Assembly (NCBI GenBank): GCA_002439585.1
Contig: DJOF01000001.1
Span: 1-35,544, forward strand
DNA from: Bacteroidales bacterium UBA6445
Lineage (GTDB): Bacteria > Bacteroidota > Bacteroidia > Bacteroidales > UBA932
DNA length: 35,544 nucleotides
Direction of reading: 5' to 3'
The notes below the pieces were generated by a model. It worked only from the letters and a program-made list of their open reading frames with translations. It ran no database searches and was not told the origin of the DNA. Numbering within the stretch: position 1 is the first letter of the stretch; every line of letters begins with the position of its first letter. Position numbers and translations under genes: made by a program. This document shows positions 1 to 7,893 of this stretch, in pieces.

Positions 1-124
1 CCCCATTCGGACTCTCACGAATCATCGGCTGTTTGCACCTCCTCGTGAATTTTCGCAGCTTACCACGTCCTTCTTCGGCACCGGATAGCCTAGGCATCCT
101 CCGTTCGCTCTTCTCTCCTTTCTC
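1..124 (-). rRNA. 23S ribosomal RNA, 5' end (partial, runs off window)
   Basis: Read on the minus strand, this stretch carries the conserved 5' domain of bacterial 23S rRNA: GGATGCCTAGGC followed by CCGAAGAAGGACGTG and, at the window edge, GAGAGTCCGAATGGGG. These line up with E. coli 23S positions of about 26-124, which puts the mature 5' end near 124. Only this beginning is inside the window and the rest lies to the left. No 16S gene, tRNA-Ile or tRNA-Ala precedes it; the next feature upstream is a promoter. The exact 5' end is inferred by alignment from memory and may be off by a few bases. Confidence 0.93.
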
Positions 125-345
125 TCGTGAATCTGCCTCTCGTCAACAACTCTCGCTCCTGACGTTCAACACATTCTTCTTTTCTTGCCTTGTGAAATTG
201 CAGTTCTCCACAATCCCGAAAAAAACTCGGTATTCTTCAAACTGATTCTTTTTCTATCTTACCTCTTAATCTCTCTCAATATTGTCAATGAACTTATCTC
301 GTCCGAGTGTCTGAATGATGTTTGGCATCGTTCTTTCTCAAACGG
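125..345 (-). promoter_or_regulatory. rRNA leader with boxA-like antitermination element
   Basis: This is the transcribed leader between the predicted start site and the 23S 5' end. It contains GTTCATTGACA (293-283 on minus) followed by AATATTGAGAG. That resembles the boxA-like block usually found just ahead of rRNA genes in Bacteroidota. No tRNA cloverleaf can be drawn and no coding potential is evident. Its role in antitermination and rRNA processing is inferred. Confidence 0.55.
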
Positions 346-349
346 GCTG

Positions 350-380
350 CAAAGATACGGACTTTTTAATTACCTGCAAA
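350..380 (-). promoter_or_regulatory. Bacteroidota-type promoter reading toward the 23S gene
   Basis: On the minus strand, TTTG (380-377), exactly 19 bases and TATCTTTG (357-350) match the Bacteroidota primary sigma consensus TTTG-N19-TAnnTTTG perfectly. Transcription would start near 343-345 and run through a leader of about 220 bases into the 23S gene. Poly-T and poly-A runs just upstream (381-410) could act as an UP-like AT-rich element. No protein start lies between the promoter and the rRNA. Confidence 0.8.
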
Positions 381-410
381 TTTTTTTGAACTTTTTTTGA
401 TGTTTTTTTG

Positions 411-678
411 CATGATTATTCTCAAAACTTAATCTATATCGTTTAATTCGTGGGGGCAGATCATTAAAGCTTTTCTTAGACGATGCTTAATCTTATCCGA
501 ATAAGTCTCTTATGGACATCATCCGGAGTCTTGTCCGACATTTACCCAGTCAGATAGCTCAACTCGCCCCTCCTCGAAAATCCTCATAATAAAATTCGGG
601 GACCATCTCAAAACAGCTTCTGAGCCAACCTCGTTGCAGACGATACTGCATACCTTATTACATAAAGAATAATAAAAT
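411..678. other. Intergenic stretch with no recognisable gene
   Basis: These 268 bases lie between the 23S promoter and the terminator of the PCMD lipoprotein gene. No open frame with a plausible start, no tRNA and no obvious repeat is visible. The stretch separates two minus-strand transcription units. Confidence 0.6.
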
Positions 679-713
679 CGGCTGGAAACCACCTCCTCAG
701 TGGTCTCCAGCCG
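673..713 (-). terminator. Rho-independent terminator of the PCMD lipoprotein gene
   Basis: A 14-bp stem (679-692 with 700-713, containing one A-G mismatch) encloses a 7-base loop. On the minus strand it is followed by ATTTTATTATTCTTT. It sits 45 bases past the stop codon of the gene ending at 758, and it separates that gene from the rRNA unit. Confidence 0.85.
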
Positions 714-757
714 ACTATATTGCGCTTAATTCGTTCGTTAAAAGTCTCGAACGCTAC

Positions 758-1858
758 CTATTCCCCGATTACTTCGATCTCGTCAAGGAAGAGTGTGCTC
801 TCGCCTGCGCCTTTGAAATAATCTCCTTCTTTGCTGGAAGAGCAGACAATGGCAAGTTTATACATGACGCCTTCCTCATAACTCTTACCGTCCAGCCACT
901 CAAACGGGATGTCGAACTGAGTATACTCAGACTTTGCTGAGCCGTCAGGAAGAGCAGCCACAGCGACTCTCTTGTCCGAAGTGTTGATATCGTGTCCATC
1001 TAAGTACTCGCTGTAAGAAGACACCTTATATAGTATAGCCTGTACTACGCACTGATCAACCTTGTTAGAAATCGTATCAATCTGCTTGTAGTCAGTGCCG
1101 TCAATAAAGTATTTGCCTGGAGTATATTTGTACCATCCCTTGAAACGTAGGGGCTTCTTATCATAGACGATGCCGAACTTGGTACATTTGAGTTTATCGG
1201 TGAAAGCTGGCCCCATGTCGAACTTACCAGTAAATACCGATCCGGCAGTAAGGGCTGGAACTAATTCACTTGCGGCCTTGGATGTATTCATGGACACAAG
1301 TTTGATGGCATATTCCCCAGCAACCTTATCTTCAGTTTTGTATACTGGGAAGCCATTAACTCCAAAAAGAAAAAGCAAGGATGCGCCCTGAACGCTTGAC
1401 GCAAGAGAATCCTGAGGCATAGGCTCGTCATGCTTTGCTTGCGATTCTCCAACAGATACCCACTCATCAAAAGTAAACTTGAGGACATTCTGCCTGGATA
1501 CAACTGTACTGTATTTCTTAACAGTCCCATCTTCAGCGACCACTGTATATGTCACTGCTTTGGAGAAATCTTGAACCTCTCCTGAAGCCGGAGTTACAGT
1601 TGCGTTGTCAGACACCTTTATGACAGGAGCAAGCTTAAGCTGTTCTGAGGTGGCCGCATCCGACACTGCAAAACTAATCCTTCCGGTTTCGACATCAACT
1701 ACAGGAGCTGAGGTGACCACGTCGCTCTCAATTGTAAACTCAAGGATGTCAGCCGCAGAGCTTTTGCTGCCGCTGTTATTGTCTTTGTTGTCGTCTTCAC
1801 AGGCACAGAACGCGCCCAAGGCCAATAAAGAGGCCAGCAGATAAGAATGAATTTTCAT
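758..1858 (-). CDS. PCMD-domain surface lipoprotein (putative carbohydrate-binding)
   Basis: The 366-residue protein starts at the ATG at 1858; the longer frame would need a TTG. The N-terminus is a lipoprotein signal with a lipobox-like LGAFCAC, so the mature protein would be lipid-anchored at about Cys19. Residues of about 35-125 form an Ig-like domain of the type that precedes PCMD in Bacteroidota (ending TYTVVAEDGTVKKY). The remaining ~235 residues resemble the putative carbohydrate metabolism domain (PCMD, jelly-roll), with the opening KFTFDEWV and the closing LFLDEIEV. It probably binds glycan at the cell surface, and no catalytic motif is visible. It sits downstream of the first PUL behind its own promoter and ends in a strong terminator. 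The domain call is from memory of the family. Confidence 0.75.
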   Translation of the reverse strand: MKIHSYLLASLLALGAFCACEDDNKDNNSGSKSSAADILEFTIESDVVTSAPVVDVETGRISFAVSDAATSEQLKLAPVIKVSDNATVTPASGEVQDFSKAVTYTVVAEDGTVKKYSTVVSRQNVLKFTFDEWVSVGESQAKHDEPMPQDSLASSVQGASLLFLFGVNGFPVYKTEDKVAGEYAIKLVSMNTSKAASELVPALTAGSVFTGKFDMGPAFTDKLKCTKFGIVYDKKPLRFKGWYKYTPGKYFIDGTDYKQIDTISNKVDQCVVQAILYKVSSYSEYLDGHDINTSDKRVAVAALPDGSAKSEYTQFDIPFEWLDGKSYEEGVMYKLAIVCSSSKEGDYFKGAGESTLFLDEIEVIGE

Positions 1859-1957
1859 TTTTCGTATCAATTTTAAGTTAAAGATACGGTAAAAATGTTT
1901 ATATCTTTTGGCCTATTTGGATTATTAATGGTCGATTGGAGTGTATAACAATTTATA

Positions 1958-1982
1958 GGCGAAGCCCGAAAAAGGCTTAGCC
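1958..1982 (-). promoter_or_regulatory. 5' leader hairpin ahead of PCMD gene
   Basis: On the minus strand GGCTAAGCC, a T-rich loop and GGCTTCGCC form an 8-bp stem with one mismatch. It lies just downstream of the predicted transcription start, in a leader of about 128 bases. It has no U-tract, so a stabilising or regulatory role in the leader, or a weak end for the upstream DUF1573 transcript, are both possible. Confidence 0.35.
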
Positions 1983-1992
1983 AACCAGGGGG

Positions 1993-2025
1993 CAAAGATA
2001 AGCAAAACGCGAAAGTAACGACAAA
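1993..2025 (-). promoter_or_regulatory. Probable Bacteroidota promoter for the PCMD gene
   Basis: On minus, a perfect -7 box TATCTTTG (2000-1993) is preceded 21 bases upstream by TTTG (2025-2022). The spacer is two bases longer than the usual 19. It lies between the stop of the DUF1573 gene and the PCMD gene. Confidence 0.5.
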
Positions 2026-2040
2026 ACCAGATTCGAAAAC

Positions 2041-2766
2041 CTATCTTACAGCTCCTTTCAGCAATATCCGAGAAAGAATGCCGTCTGCATACAGATAAAG
2101 TGGCAGAGTATAGGCTCCTGAAGGAAATGATGACGGGTTGACAGAGACACGGACTTTAGCCGAGGTATGCGGGGCAATAGCGGAAGGGAGCTCGGCAATA
2201 ACTACTGGAGTCCCTGCACTCCACGAGAGAGACAAAGCCTTGTCAGTGCTGTTGTATATTGTAAATTCCTTCTCCGACACATCTCCCCGCCTCGTAAGAC
2301 GCATGCCGACTGCAGACAGATCAGAGCGAAGACCCCCGGCCAAGGCATAAGGATAGCGTATTTCTTCCAGAGTGACACCCTTGTCCACATATCCGTGCAA
2401 AGTAATGGTACTGAATTTCTTATAATCCCCGTTTGTAGCCACTACAGTCAGATGTCTTTCCTGCTCACCAAATAGCGAAGCCGGATTAAAGATTACCTTA
2501 ACTACAGATTTCTCTCCAGGACGGAAAGCCACCGTGGAGAACTCAGGCACTGTACAGCCACACTGGGCATGCACCTGGACTATAGAGACAGGCTTATCGC
2601 TAATATTTTCACACTCGAAGCAGACAGTCACAGGTCCTGCATCATAGCGTACTGTATCTATCTCTATGACAGGAGACGCAAACTTCAATAAACGCGGTGT
2701 GGCCGCCCAACCGGACAAAGCCGGAAGAAGTAGCCACAACGCAATTAAAAACATTATCCGATTCAT
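2041..2766 (-). CDS. DUF1573-domain secreted protein
   Basis: This is a 241-residue protein with an N-terminal signal peptide (hydrophobic residues 4-20, predicted cleavage near WAAT). Residues of about 35-130 match the DUF1573 pattern: a beta-sandwich of the ASH/MSP-like type with the hallmark QCGCTVPEF followed by PGE and an FNPAS strand. A second, degenerate copy seems to fill residues 140-241. The molecular function of the family is unknown; members are periplasmic or surface proteins common in Bacteroidota. The gene follows the PUL but is separated from it by a terminator, so its link to glycan use is only positional. Confidence 0.75.
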   Translation of the reverse strand: MNRIMFLIALWLLLPALSGWAATPRLLKFASPVIEIDTVRYDAGPVTVCFECENISDKPVSIVQVHAQCGCTVPEFSTVAFRPGEKSVVKVIFNPASLFGEQERHLTVVATNGDYKKFSTITLHGYVDKGVTLEEIRYPYALAGGLRSDLSAVGMRLTRRGDVSEKEFTIYNSTDKALSLSWSAGTPVVIAELPSAIAPHTSAKVRVSVNPSSFPSGAYTLPLYLYADGILSRILLKGAVR

Positions 2767-2803
2767 AATAAGATCATATGTCGATCTGATTCAGAAGTTG
2801 TAA

Positions 2804-2852
2804 TAAAAAAGCCCTGGATCCTCTATACCCTCCGGAACAAAGATCCAAGGCT
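2804..2852 (-). terminator. Rho-independent terminator ending the first PUL operon
   Basis: On the minus strand, AGCCTTGGATC (2852-2842) pairs over all 11 positions (one G-U) with GATCCAGGGCT (2820-2810) around a 21-base loop. TTTTTTATTAC follows. It begins 15 bases past the stop codon of the LamG lipoprotein gene, so the long SusC-to-LamG transcript probably ends here. Confidence 0.85.
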
Positions 2853-2866
2853 AAATGTAAGCAAAT

Positions 2867-4012
2867 TTAGTCAACTATAGGACACTTGATGCCTTCAACC
2901 CATTTGGGGGAAGAAGTCGGCACGCCGTCGTTGCCACGTCCGGTCATGTCCTTGAACTTACCATTCTCGTCAAGCTCGTTGAGTCGCCAATAGCCGAGAA
3001 GGCCGTCAGAATTGACAGGATCGACATAGCACTGGTTGTTCTCAAGCTCGATAGGAGTAAGAGCCCTGTTCCATACACGAGCCTCGCTTACGACTCCGTC
3101 CATATAACGTCCTCTTTCTGAACGTCCTATATGGAATCCGTCCATATAATCCCAAGCGAGATCAATGGCAGACTTACCTGAAGATGCGACCTGGCCTTCA
3201 ACCTCACCGTCCACATAGACAACAAGGTTTGAGCCATCGTCGACTACAGCGATGTGATACCACTGCTCTTTATTGAAATGGCTCTTTGAAGTAACTGAAG
3301 CACCTCGGCCGGCATACTGCAGCTGATCGGGATCGCAAGAAATATCTCCAAAGCGAAGCAGGAAGTTCTCCTCTACACCGATTACTGAAGAAATGCCCGG
3401 ATTGCCGCTCTGCCAACTCTCCATCTTGACCCTGATCTCCATAGTACAGGCTGTCATATTGTGAAAAAGCGCGTTGTTGATAATCGTAGGAAAACTGATA
3501 TAGTTACTCTTGTTCAGATCCACACCTTTAGTTGTGATGATCTGGCTGATCAGCACATAAGTAGTACGTGACGCTTCAAGCACTTTCATACCGTTGGATG
3601 TGCCGGTGATGGTAAGAGGGGCACAGTATAGTACACCTTCCTCAAAGTCATCCATCGACACAATCTCGAAATTGACAGGAAGCGATACATTCTTGCCTGC
3701 CTCTATCTTGAAGCTGCTCTCGTCAAGCTTGTAGCTACCCTCAGGAAGCATTTTATATGCAGTACCATGAGAGGAGTTGTATGTGTCCACAGCTGCCGGG
3801 TCTACAGCAACTGACACTGTCATGTCTGATGTGAGCTTAGCCGAAGATGTAACGGAGACGCCCAACTTCGACGGGCCATCTACATACATGTTTGTGACAG
3901 GTGTGCTCTCGGTACCGGTGAAATACACTACGTCCTCGAACTCTATCGACTTTTGGCATCCTGCCATTGCAAGCAGAGCCAGTGATGAATATATTATCTT
4001 TTTCATTTCCAT
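2867..4012 (-). CDS. DUF1735 + LamG-like surface glycan-binding lipoprotein
   Basis: The product has 381 residues; a second ATG two codons downstream is equally possible as start. The lipobox AMAGC gives a lipidated Cys near residue 19. Residues of about 25-155 are a DUF1735 module (its usual signatures include ALPEGSYK-like MLPEGSYKLD and a strand with PLTI). Residues of about 165-370 are a concanavalin A-like LamG_3 fold, seen in WYHIAVVDDGSNLVVYVDG, IGRSERGRYMDGVVSEARVWNRAL and the closing GYWRLNE. Such proteins bind glycan at the surface beside SusC/SusD. It is the last gene of the operon, 8 bases after the triple-module lipoprotein gene, and is followed by a terminator. No catalytic residues are visible. 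Confidence 0.85.
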   Translation of the reverse strand: MEMKKIIYSSLALLAMAGCQKSIEFEDVVYFTGTESTPVTNMYVDGPSKLGVSVTSSAKLTSDMTVSVAVDPAAVDTYNSSHGTAYKMLPEGSYKLDESSFKIEAGKNVSLPVNFEIVSMDDFEEGVLYCAPLTITGTSNGMKVLEASRTTYVLISQIITTKGVDLNKSNYISFPTIINNALFHNMTACTMEIRVKMESWQSGNPGISSVIGVEENFLLRFGDISCDPDQLQYAGRGASVTSKSHFNKEQWYHIAVVDDGSNLVVYVDGEVEGQVASSGKSAIDLAWDYMDGFHIGRSERGRYMDGVVSEARVWNRALTPIELENNQCYVDPVNSDGLLGYWRLNELDENGKFKDMTGRGNDGVPTSSPKWVEGIKCPIVD

Positions 4013-4020
4013 TTTAAATA

Positions 4021-6717
4021 CTATTTGGCATAGATATAGAATTCGCCCGTACCCATATTGCTTCTATAAGAAGCACTGATCCTCAGATATCTTGCGGTCT
4101 TTGCAGAATACATTGCAACAAGGGAAGCCGAACCGGACTTAACGATCTCGCCCGCAGACTGGGAAGGATTGCCAATGGAGGTATAGTCTTCTCCGTTGCT
4201 GCTTATCTCAATAGAGATGGAGTTGGGATAATAGTTACCCGCGCCCTGCTTAGATATGAGAGAGAAGCCGGTGATGTCGTAATCTTTGCCCATGTCGACT
4301 GTAAAGGCAACAGGACCGCCCCAAGTGCGGACACCGGTCTCTGGCTTACCGTCAAACAACATGGCATAAGTACCACCGTCAGGGTATATACCCTCATCAT
4401 ATTGGAGCACTTTCCACGAGGACCTATCATCGATGCGTGTGCCCAAAATATCGGATTCGGAGAAATCCATCTTGAACAAGCCGTCAAGAGTCTCTACATT
4501 GACAACCACATATACAACCCCAAGCCCATCGCTCACGATAGCACCGTCTGGAGCTGTAAGGCGTATCGGTATGACATAGCCTGAAGTTTTTGTAAGGCCA
4601 GAAATGTCTCCGTCAAGAGAGACTGTTATCTGATTGTCACCAGAATTTTTGCTACCTGAAGGTATGTTGCATGGCACGCCTTCAATCTTTACGAGAGAAG
4701 CATCAACAGCAGAATAGCTCTTACCATTTGCAGAATTAAATGCCTGGACAAGAGAATTGTCCACTTCCGCGCCCACGGCAAAGCCTGTCGTTGCAGTAGC
4801 ATTAACTCCAAATGCGACATTGATGTTGTTTAGGACACCGCCAATAGTATGACGCTTAAGAGTAGTCTCAAACACATTGTTTACACCTGCGCAAGTATAG
4901 ATTACAGGCTGGTTTCCAATAGTCTCATAGATATTGAATTCTGATATCCTGTTATCGTAGTATCCGGTCATATCGAAGGTAAGCCTTACATATCTTGCTT
5001 CAACGTAATCTACAATAGACAGATATGTCTCGCCATCGCTCCAACTTGACGCAGTAGTATAAATCTCTGATTTCTCGGCTGTGCCACCTAAAATCCATTG
5101 TTTTCCGTCCGTACTATATGCGACAGAAATATTTGACACTTTATATCCATACAGATAGAAGCCTGTCACCTTATGGGAACCTCCAAGGTCTACGGTAATG
5201 ACATTACTACCTCTATTCAAATTGATAGCTGTATTGTTGTCTCCGTCAAAGAGATACTTAGCATCTGCAATTTCTGAAGACCATCCGTTTCTGCCACTTC
5301 CAGGAAGACCATTCATGTCATCAGCAGAATCGATATCCCTTATGATATTAGTTTCTGGATATACAATGCAATATACAGTATTTCTCAAAGCACAGATTTC
5401 AGACTTGTCAGAAGTAAGGACTACAGGTATAAGATACCCATTGACATTATTGAACGCACTAAGATCACCTGTGAGAGAGACTTTCACTTTGCTTGCAGAA
5501 ACCTTGACTCCGGCATCTACAGTAGCCGTAGTGAATGACACATTTGCCTCAGGCAGAGCTACGAACGAAGTTGCGTGAGCCTCGTTGTAAGCAGCTATCA
5601 AGGCATTGTCCATTTTTGCCCCTACTGTCATAGCCTCGGTAGAAATCTTAGTAGAGCGGACTGTAAACTCAGCACTCAGCGTGGCGGTAGAACCAACGCC
5701 TTTTTTGTGCACGATCTTACCATTGAAGACTGACGCTGACGAAGGATCGATATAAAGCTGGGGCTTATCGCTATCGTCGATATAGACACCAAGTTCTACA
5801 AGACTCATCACGGCATCGGTATCTCTTAGAGAAAGGCGGAGATACCTTGCTTTGAGATCCTCCTCGAAAGAAGTATACCAATTGCCTGAGACTTTGACAT
5901 ATTCATCAGAAAGAGGAGTTCCAGCCTGTTTCCATACCGTACCGTCCTCACTGTATTCGATCAGTATCTGGAAAGAAGCATACGTTCTACCTGTTCCAAT
6001 CCTGAGACCACTGACATTCAGAACTTTCTGCATATCAAGTACAAGAGGCTCTCCACCTGACTCTATATTCACAGAGGTATTATTGTCTCCGTCAAAAAGG
6101 TTACCATAATTGACGCCCTCAGCCTTCCACTCTGAGGTCTCCGGAGTCTCAAGCCCGTCAATATCATCGACTGACTTGATAGCACGAATAACATTCTGCT
6201 CATTCTCGACGATATACCAGAGATTACCAAGTTCCTGACTTGACTCAAGACCAGTAGCACGCAGAGCAATTGGAGCAAGATAGTAACGCTCAGTAAGCTT
6301 GGTAAGGTCTGCATCCCTGTTGAGAGTCATCCTTACGGTATCCGCTGAGACAGTGGCATTGGCAGGGATTGTCACAGTTGCATTCTCAAATGTGATATAC
6401 TCTGAGGGAAGAGCAACGTATGAAGTTCCGTGTTTCTGATTGTAGGCAGCTACAAGAGATGCGTCCTCAACTACAGAAACAACTTCTTCACCATGCATGG
6501 CCGTATTGGAGTATACCTGGAATTCGGTCGAGAAATCACCCTTGACCGTATCCGCCTTATGTACAAGACATGTATAATATGTGTCGCCTGACTTAGGGTT
6601 GACATATGTCAGATTGGGAGCGGCGTCTATCTCCTTCTGGTATTCGGGAAGCTCTTCGCATGAAGCCAGTGAGACAATCACCGCGAAGGCCGCGAACATA
6701 TGTATATTGAATTTCAT
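4021..6717 (-). CDS. Three-fold DUF1735 + F5/8 type C lipoprotein
   Basis: The 898-residue lipoprotein (lipobox SLASC, Cys20) is built from three tandem units, each a DUF1735 module followed by an F5/8 type C (discoidin, CBM32-like) module. DUF1735 copies lie near residues 45-170, 335-455 and 620-740, recognisable by AAYN-HGTSYVALP, AAYNEAHATSFVALP and AFNSANGKSYSAV. F5/8C copies lie near 178-312, 470-597 and 755-897, each with LFDG-N/K-T (207, 489, 787) and ending in ARYLRLS, ARYVRLT and ARYLRIS. The protein probably forms a long surface arm that binds sugar multivalently for the neighbouring GH18. The gene starts 15 bases after the GH18 stop, so it is co-transcribed. Individual copies are diverged, so the triplication is old. 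Confidence 0.88.
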   Translation of the reverse strand: MKFNIHMFAAFAVIVSLASCEELPEYQKEIDAAPNLTYVNPKSGDTYYTCLVHKADTVKGDFSTEFQVYSNTAMHGEEVVSVVEDASLVAAYNQKHGTSYVALPSEYITFENATVTIPANATVSADTVRMTLNRDADLTKLTERYYLAPIALRATGLESSQELGNLWYIVENEQNVIRAIKSVDDIDGLETPETSEWKAEGVNYGNLFDGDNNTSVNIESGGEPLVLDMQKVLNVSGLRIGTGRTYASFQILIEYSEDGTVWKQAGTPLSDEYVKVSGNWYTSFEEDLKARYLRLSLRDTDAVMSLVELGVYIDDSDKPQLYIDPSSASVFNGKIVHKKGVGSTATLSAEFTVRSTKISTEAMTVGAKMDNALIAAYNEAHATSFVALPEANVSFTTATVDAGVKVSASKVKVSLTGDLSAFNNVNGYLIPVVLTSDKSEICALRNTVYCIVYPETNIIRDIDSADDMNGLPGSGRNGWSSEIADAKYLFDGDNNTAINLNRGSNVITVDLGGSHKVTGFYLYGYKVSNISVAYSTDGKQWILGGTAEKSEIYTTASSWSDGETYLSIVDYVEARYVRLTFDMTGYYDNRISEFNIYETIGNQPVIYTCAGVNNVFETTLKRHTIGGVLNNINVAFGVNATATTGFAVGAEVDNSLVQAFNSANGKSYSAVDASLVKIEGVPCNIPSGSKNSGDNQITVSLDGDISGLTKTSGYVIPIRLTAPDGAIVSDGLGVVYVVVNVETLDGLFKMDFSESDILGTRIDDRSSWKVLQYDEGIYPDGGTYAMLFDGKPETGVRTWGGPVAFTVDMGKDYDITGFSLISKQGAGNYYPNSISIEISSNGEDYTSIGNPSQSAGEIVKSGSASLVAMYSAKTARYLRISASYRSNMGTGEFYIYAK

Positions 6718-6732
6718 ATTATCAGCAATATA

Positions 6733-7878
6733 TTATTTGTTAACTGCAGGATTCTGGAGCTGGATAGCCCTGCGGAGATGGCCGTAAGGAGTAGCCTTGT
6801 CAGCTCCTGAATCAGTGGTATTGTAGTCACGCTGGCCATGGAATGCACCAAAGCCACCTTTTCGTCCACCGGTTGAAGGCTGGAATGCAGCTTGCTGCTC
6901 CATGTTTCCACCAGTTGACCAGTAGTCACCGATATTCTCGGTAAAGATCAACTGTGAATTTTTCCAACCGGATCTATTGAAATTACCGTTGCTTAAAGTA
7001 CTGCCATAGCTTTGCGCAATCCAATAAGTGCAAAGTTCCTCAGTACCGGTAGGCGGCTGATTGCCATCTACAGCGAGAATCGTGTGCGGATTCTGGGACT
7101 TAGGTCCAAGGAACTGAGACAGATACTGCAGGAATGTAGCCATGCACTGGCCGCTCAAGGCATCTCCTTCAGGCTCATAGTCGAGGTCGTACCCGTCAAG
7201 GTCGTTATCGGTAACCTCTTTGACAAGAGAGTTTCCAGCATAGACACACCACTCAGGATATACCCACTCCGGATTCTCCTCTGTCGATCCCTCCTTAAGA
7301 GTACGAGAAGAGTTATCCTGCATATCTGCTATGAGGGCAAGTGTTCCTGCACTTTGGCCTGCGGACTTTGCAGCAGCAGCAGCTACTGCTTCTGTAGCAC
7401 CTTCCGCTATCTGCTGGTCATAGACTTCCTTATAGGTATCATTATAGCCCTTCTTGTCCTTGTACCCATTCATATAGGTAGGGATCTGGATCTCATATGC
7501 CCAAGTAGGATTGTATGAGGTATGAGCGAGACGAATGATCTTGACAGCCACGAGCTTCGTGCCTTTTTTCTCCCTCATCTCATACATCTCCTTGCGGTCG
7601 AGAGAGCCTTCCTTGGGAATACCACCCCAAAGGGAAACTACGTCAACGCTATCAGGGATACCGGCAAACCGATACGCAAGAGAAGTAGGCACGCCATAGT
7701 CCGCAAACCATAGATAGCAGATACTGTGATCGCTCTCTTTGTATGCGCGGAGAGCCTCATAATACTCTTCTGTGTATTTGTATTCCGGCTGAAGGTTAAG
7801 AGGCTCGTTTTTCACGCAGGACGAAAGTGAAGCTGCGGCAAGAACTGCCATCGCCGGGATTATTATATGTCTTGTCAT
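6733..7878 (-). CDS. GH18 endo-beta-N-acetylglucosaminidase-like lipoprotein
   Basis: The product has 381 residues with lipobox LSSC (Cys21). The GH18 catalytic signature DGxDxDxE is intact as DGYDLDYE at residues 228-235, so Glu235 is the expected acid/base and Asp233 the partner in substrate-assisted cleavage. The size, the lipid anchor and the position after susC/susD and before DUF1735 lipoproteins match the endoglycosidases that Bacteroides uses to cut N-glycans between the two core GlcNAc residues. An Ala-rich insert (about 158-180) lies ahead of the catalytic strand. Whether it prefers high-mannose or complex glycans cannot be read here. The gene sits 15 bases after the susD-like gene. 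Confidence 0.85.
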   Translation of the reverse strand: MTRHIIIPAMAVLAAASLSSCVKNEPLNLQPEYKYTEEYYEALRAYKESDHSICYLWFADYGVPTSLAYRFAGIPDSVDVVSLWGGIPKEGSLDRKEMYEMREKKGTKLVAVKIIRLAHTSYNPTWAYEIQIPTYMNGYKDKKGYNDTYKEVYDQQIAEGATEAVAAAAAKSAGQSAGTLALIADMQDNSSRTLKEGSTEENPEWVYPEWCVYAGNSLVKEVTDNDLDGYDLDYEPEGDALSGQCMATFLQYLSQFLGPKSQNPHTILAVDGNQPPTGTEELCTYWIAQSYGSTLSNGNFNRSGWKNSQLIFTENIGDYWSTGGNMEQQAAFQPSTGGRKGGFGAFHGQRDYNTTDSGADKATPYGHLRRAIQLQNPAVNK

Positions 7879-7893
7879 AATTAGTCAGTAATT

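Noticed and set aside
33..400. Two short plus-strand open frames over the 23S end and its leader
   Set aside because: They run antisense to conserved 23S sequence and its promoter and have no domain or ribosome-binding site.
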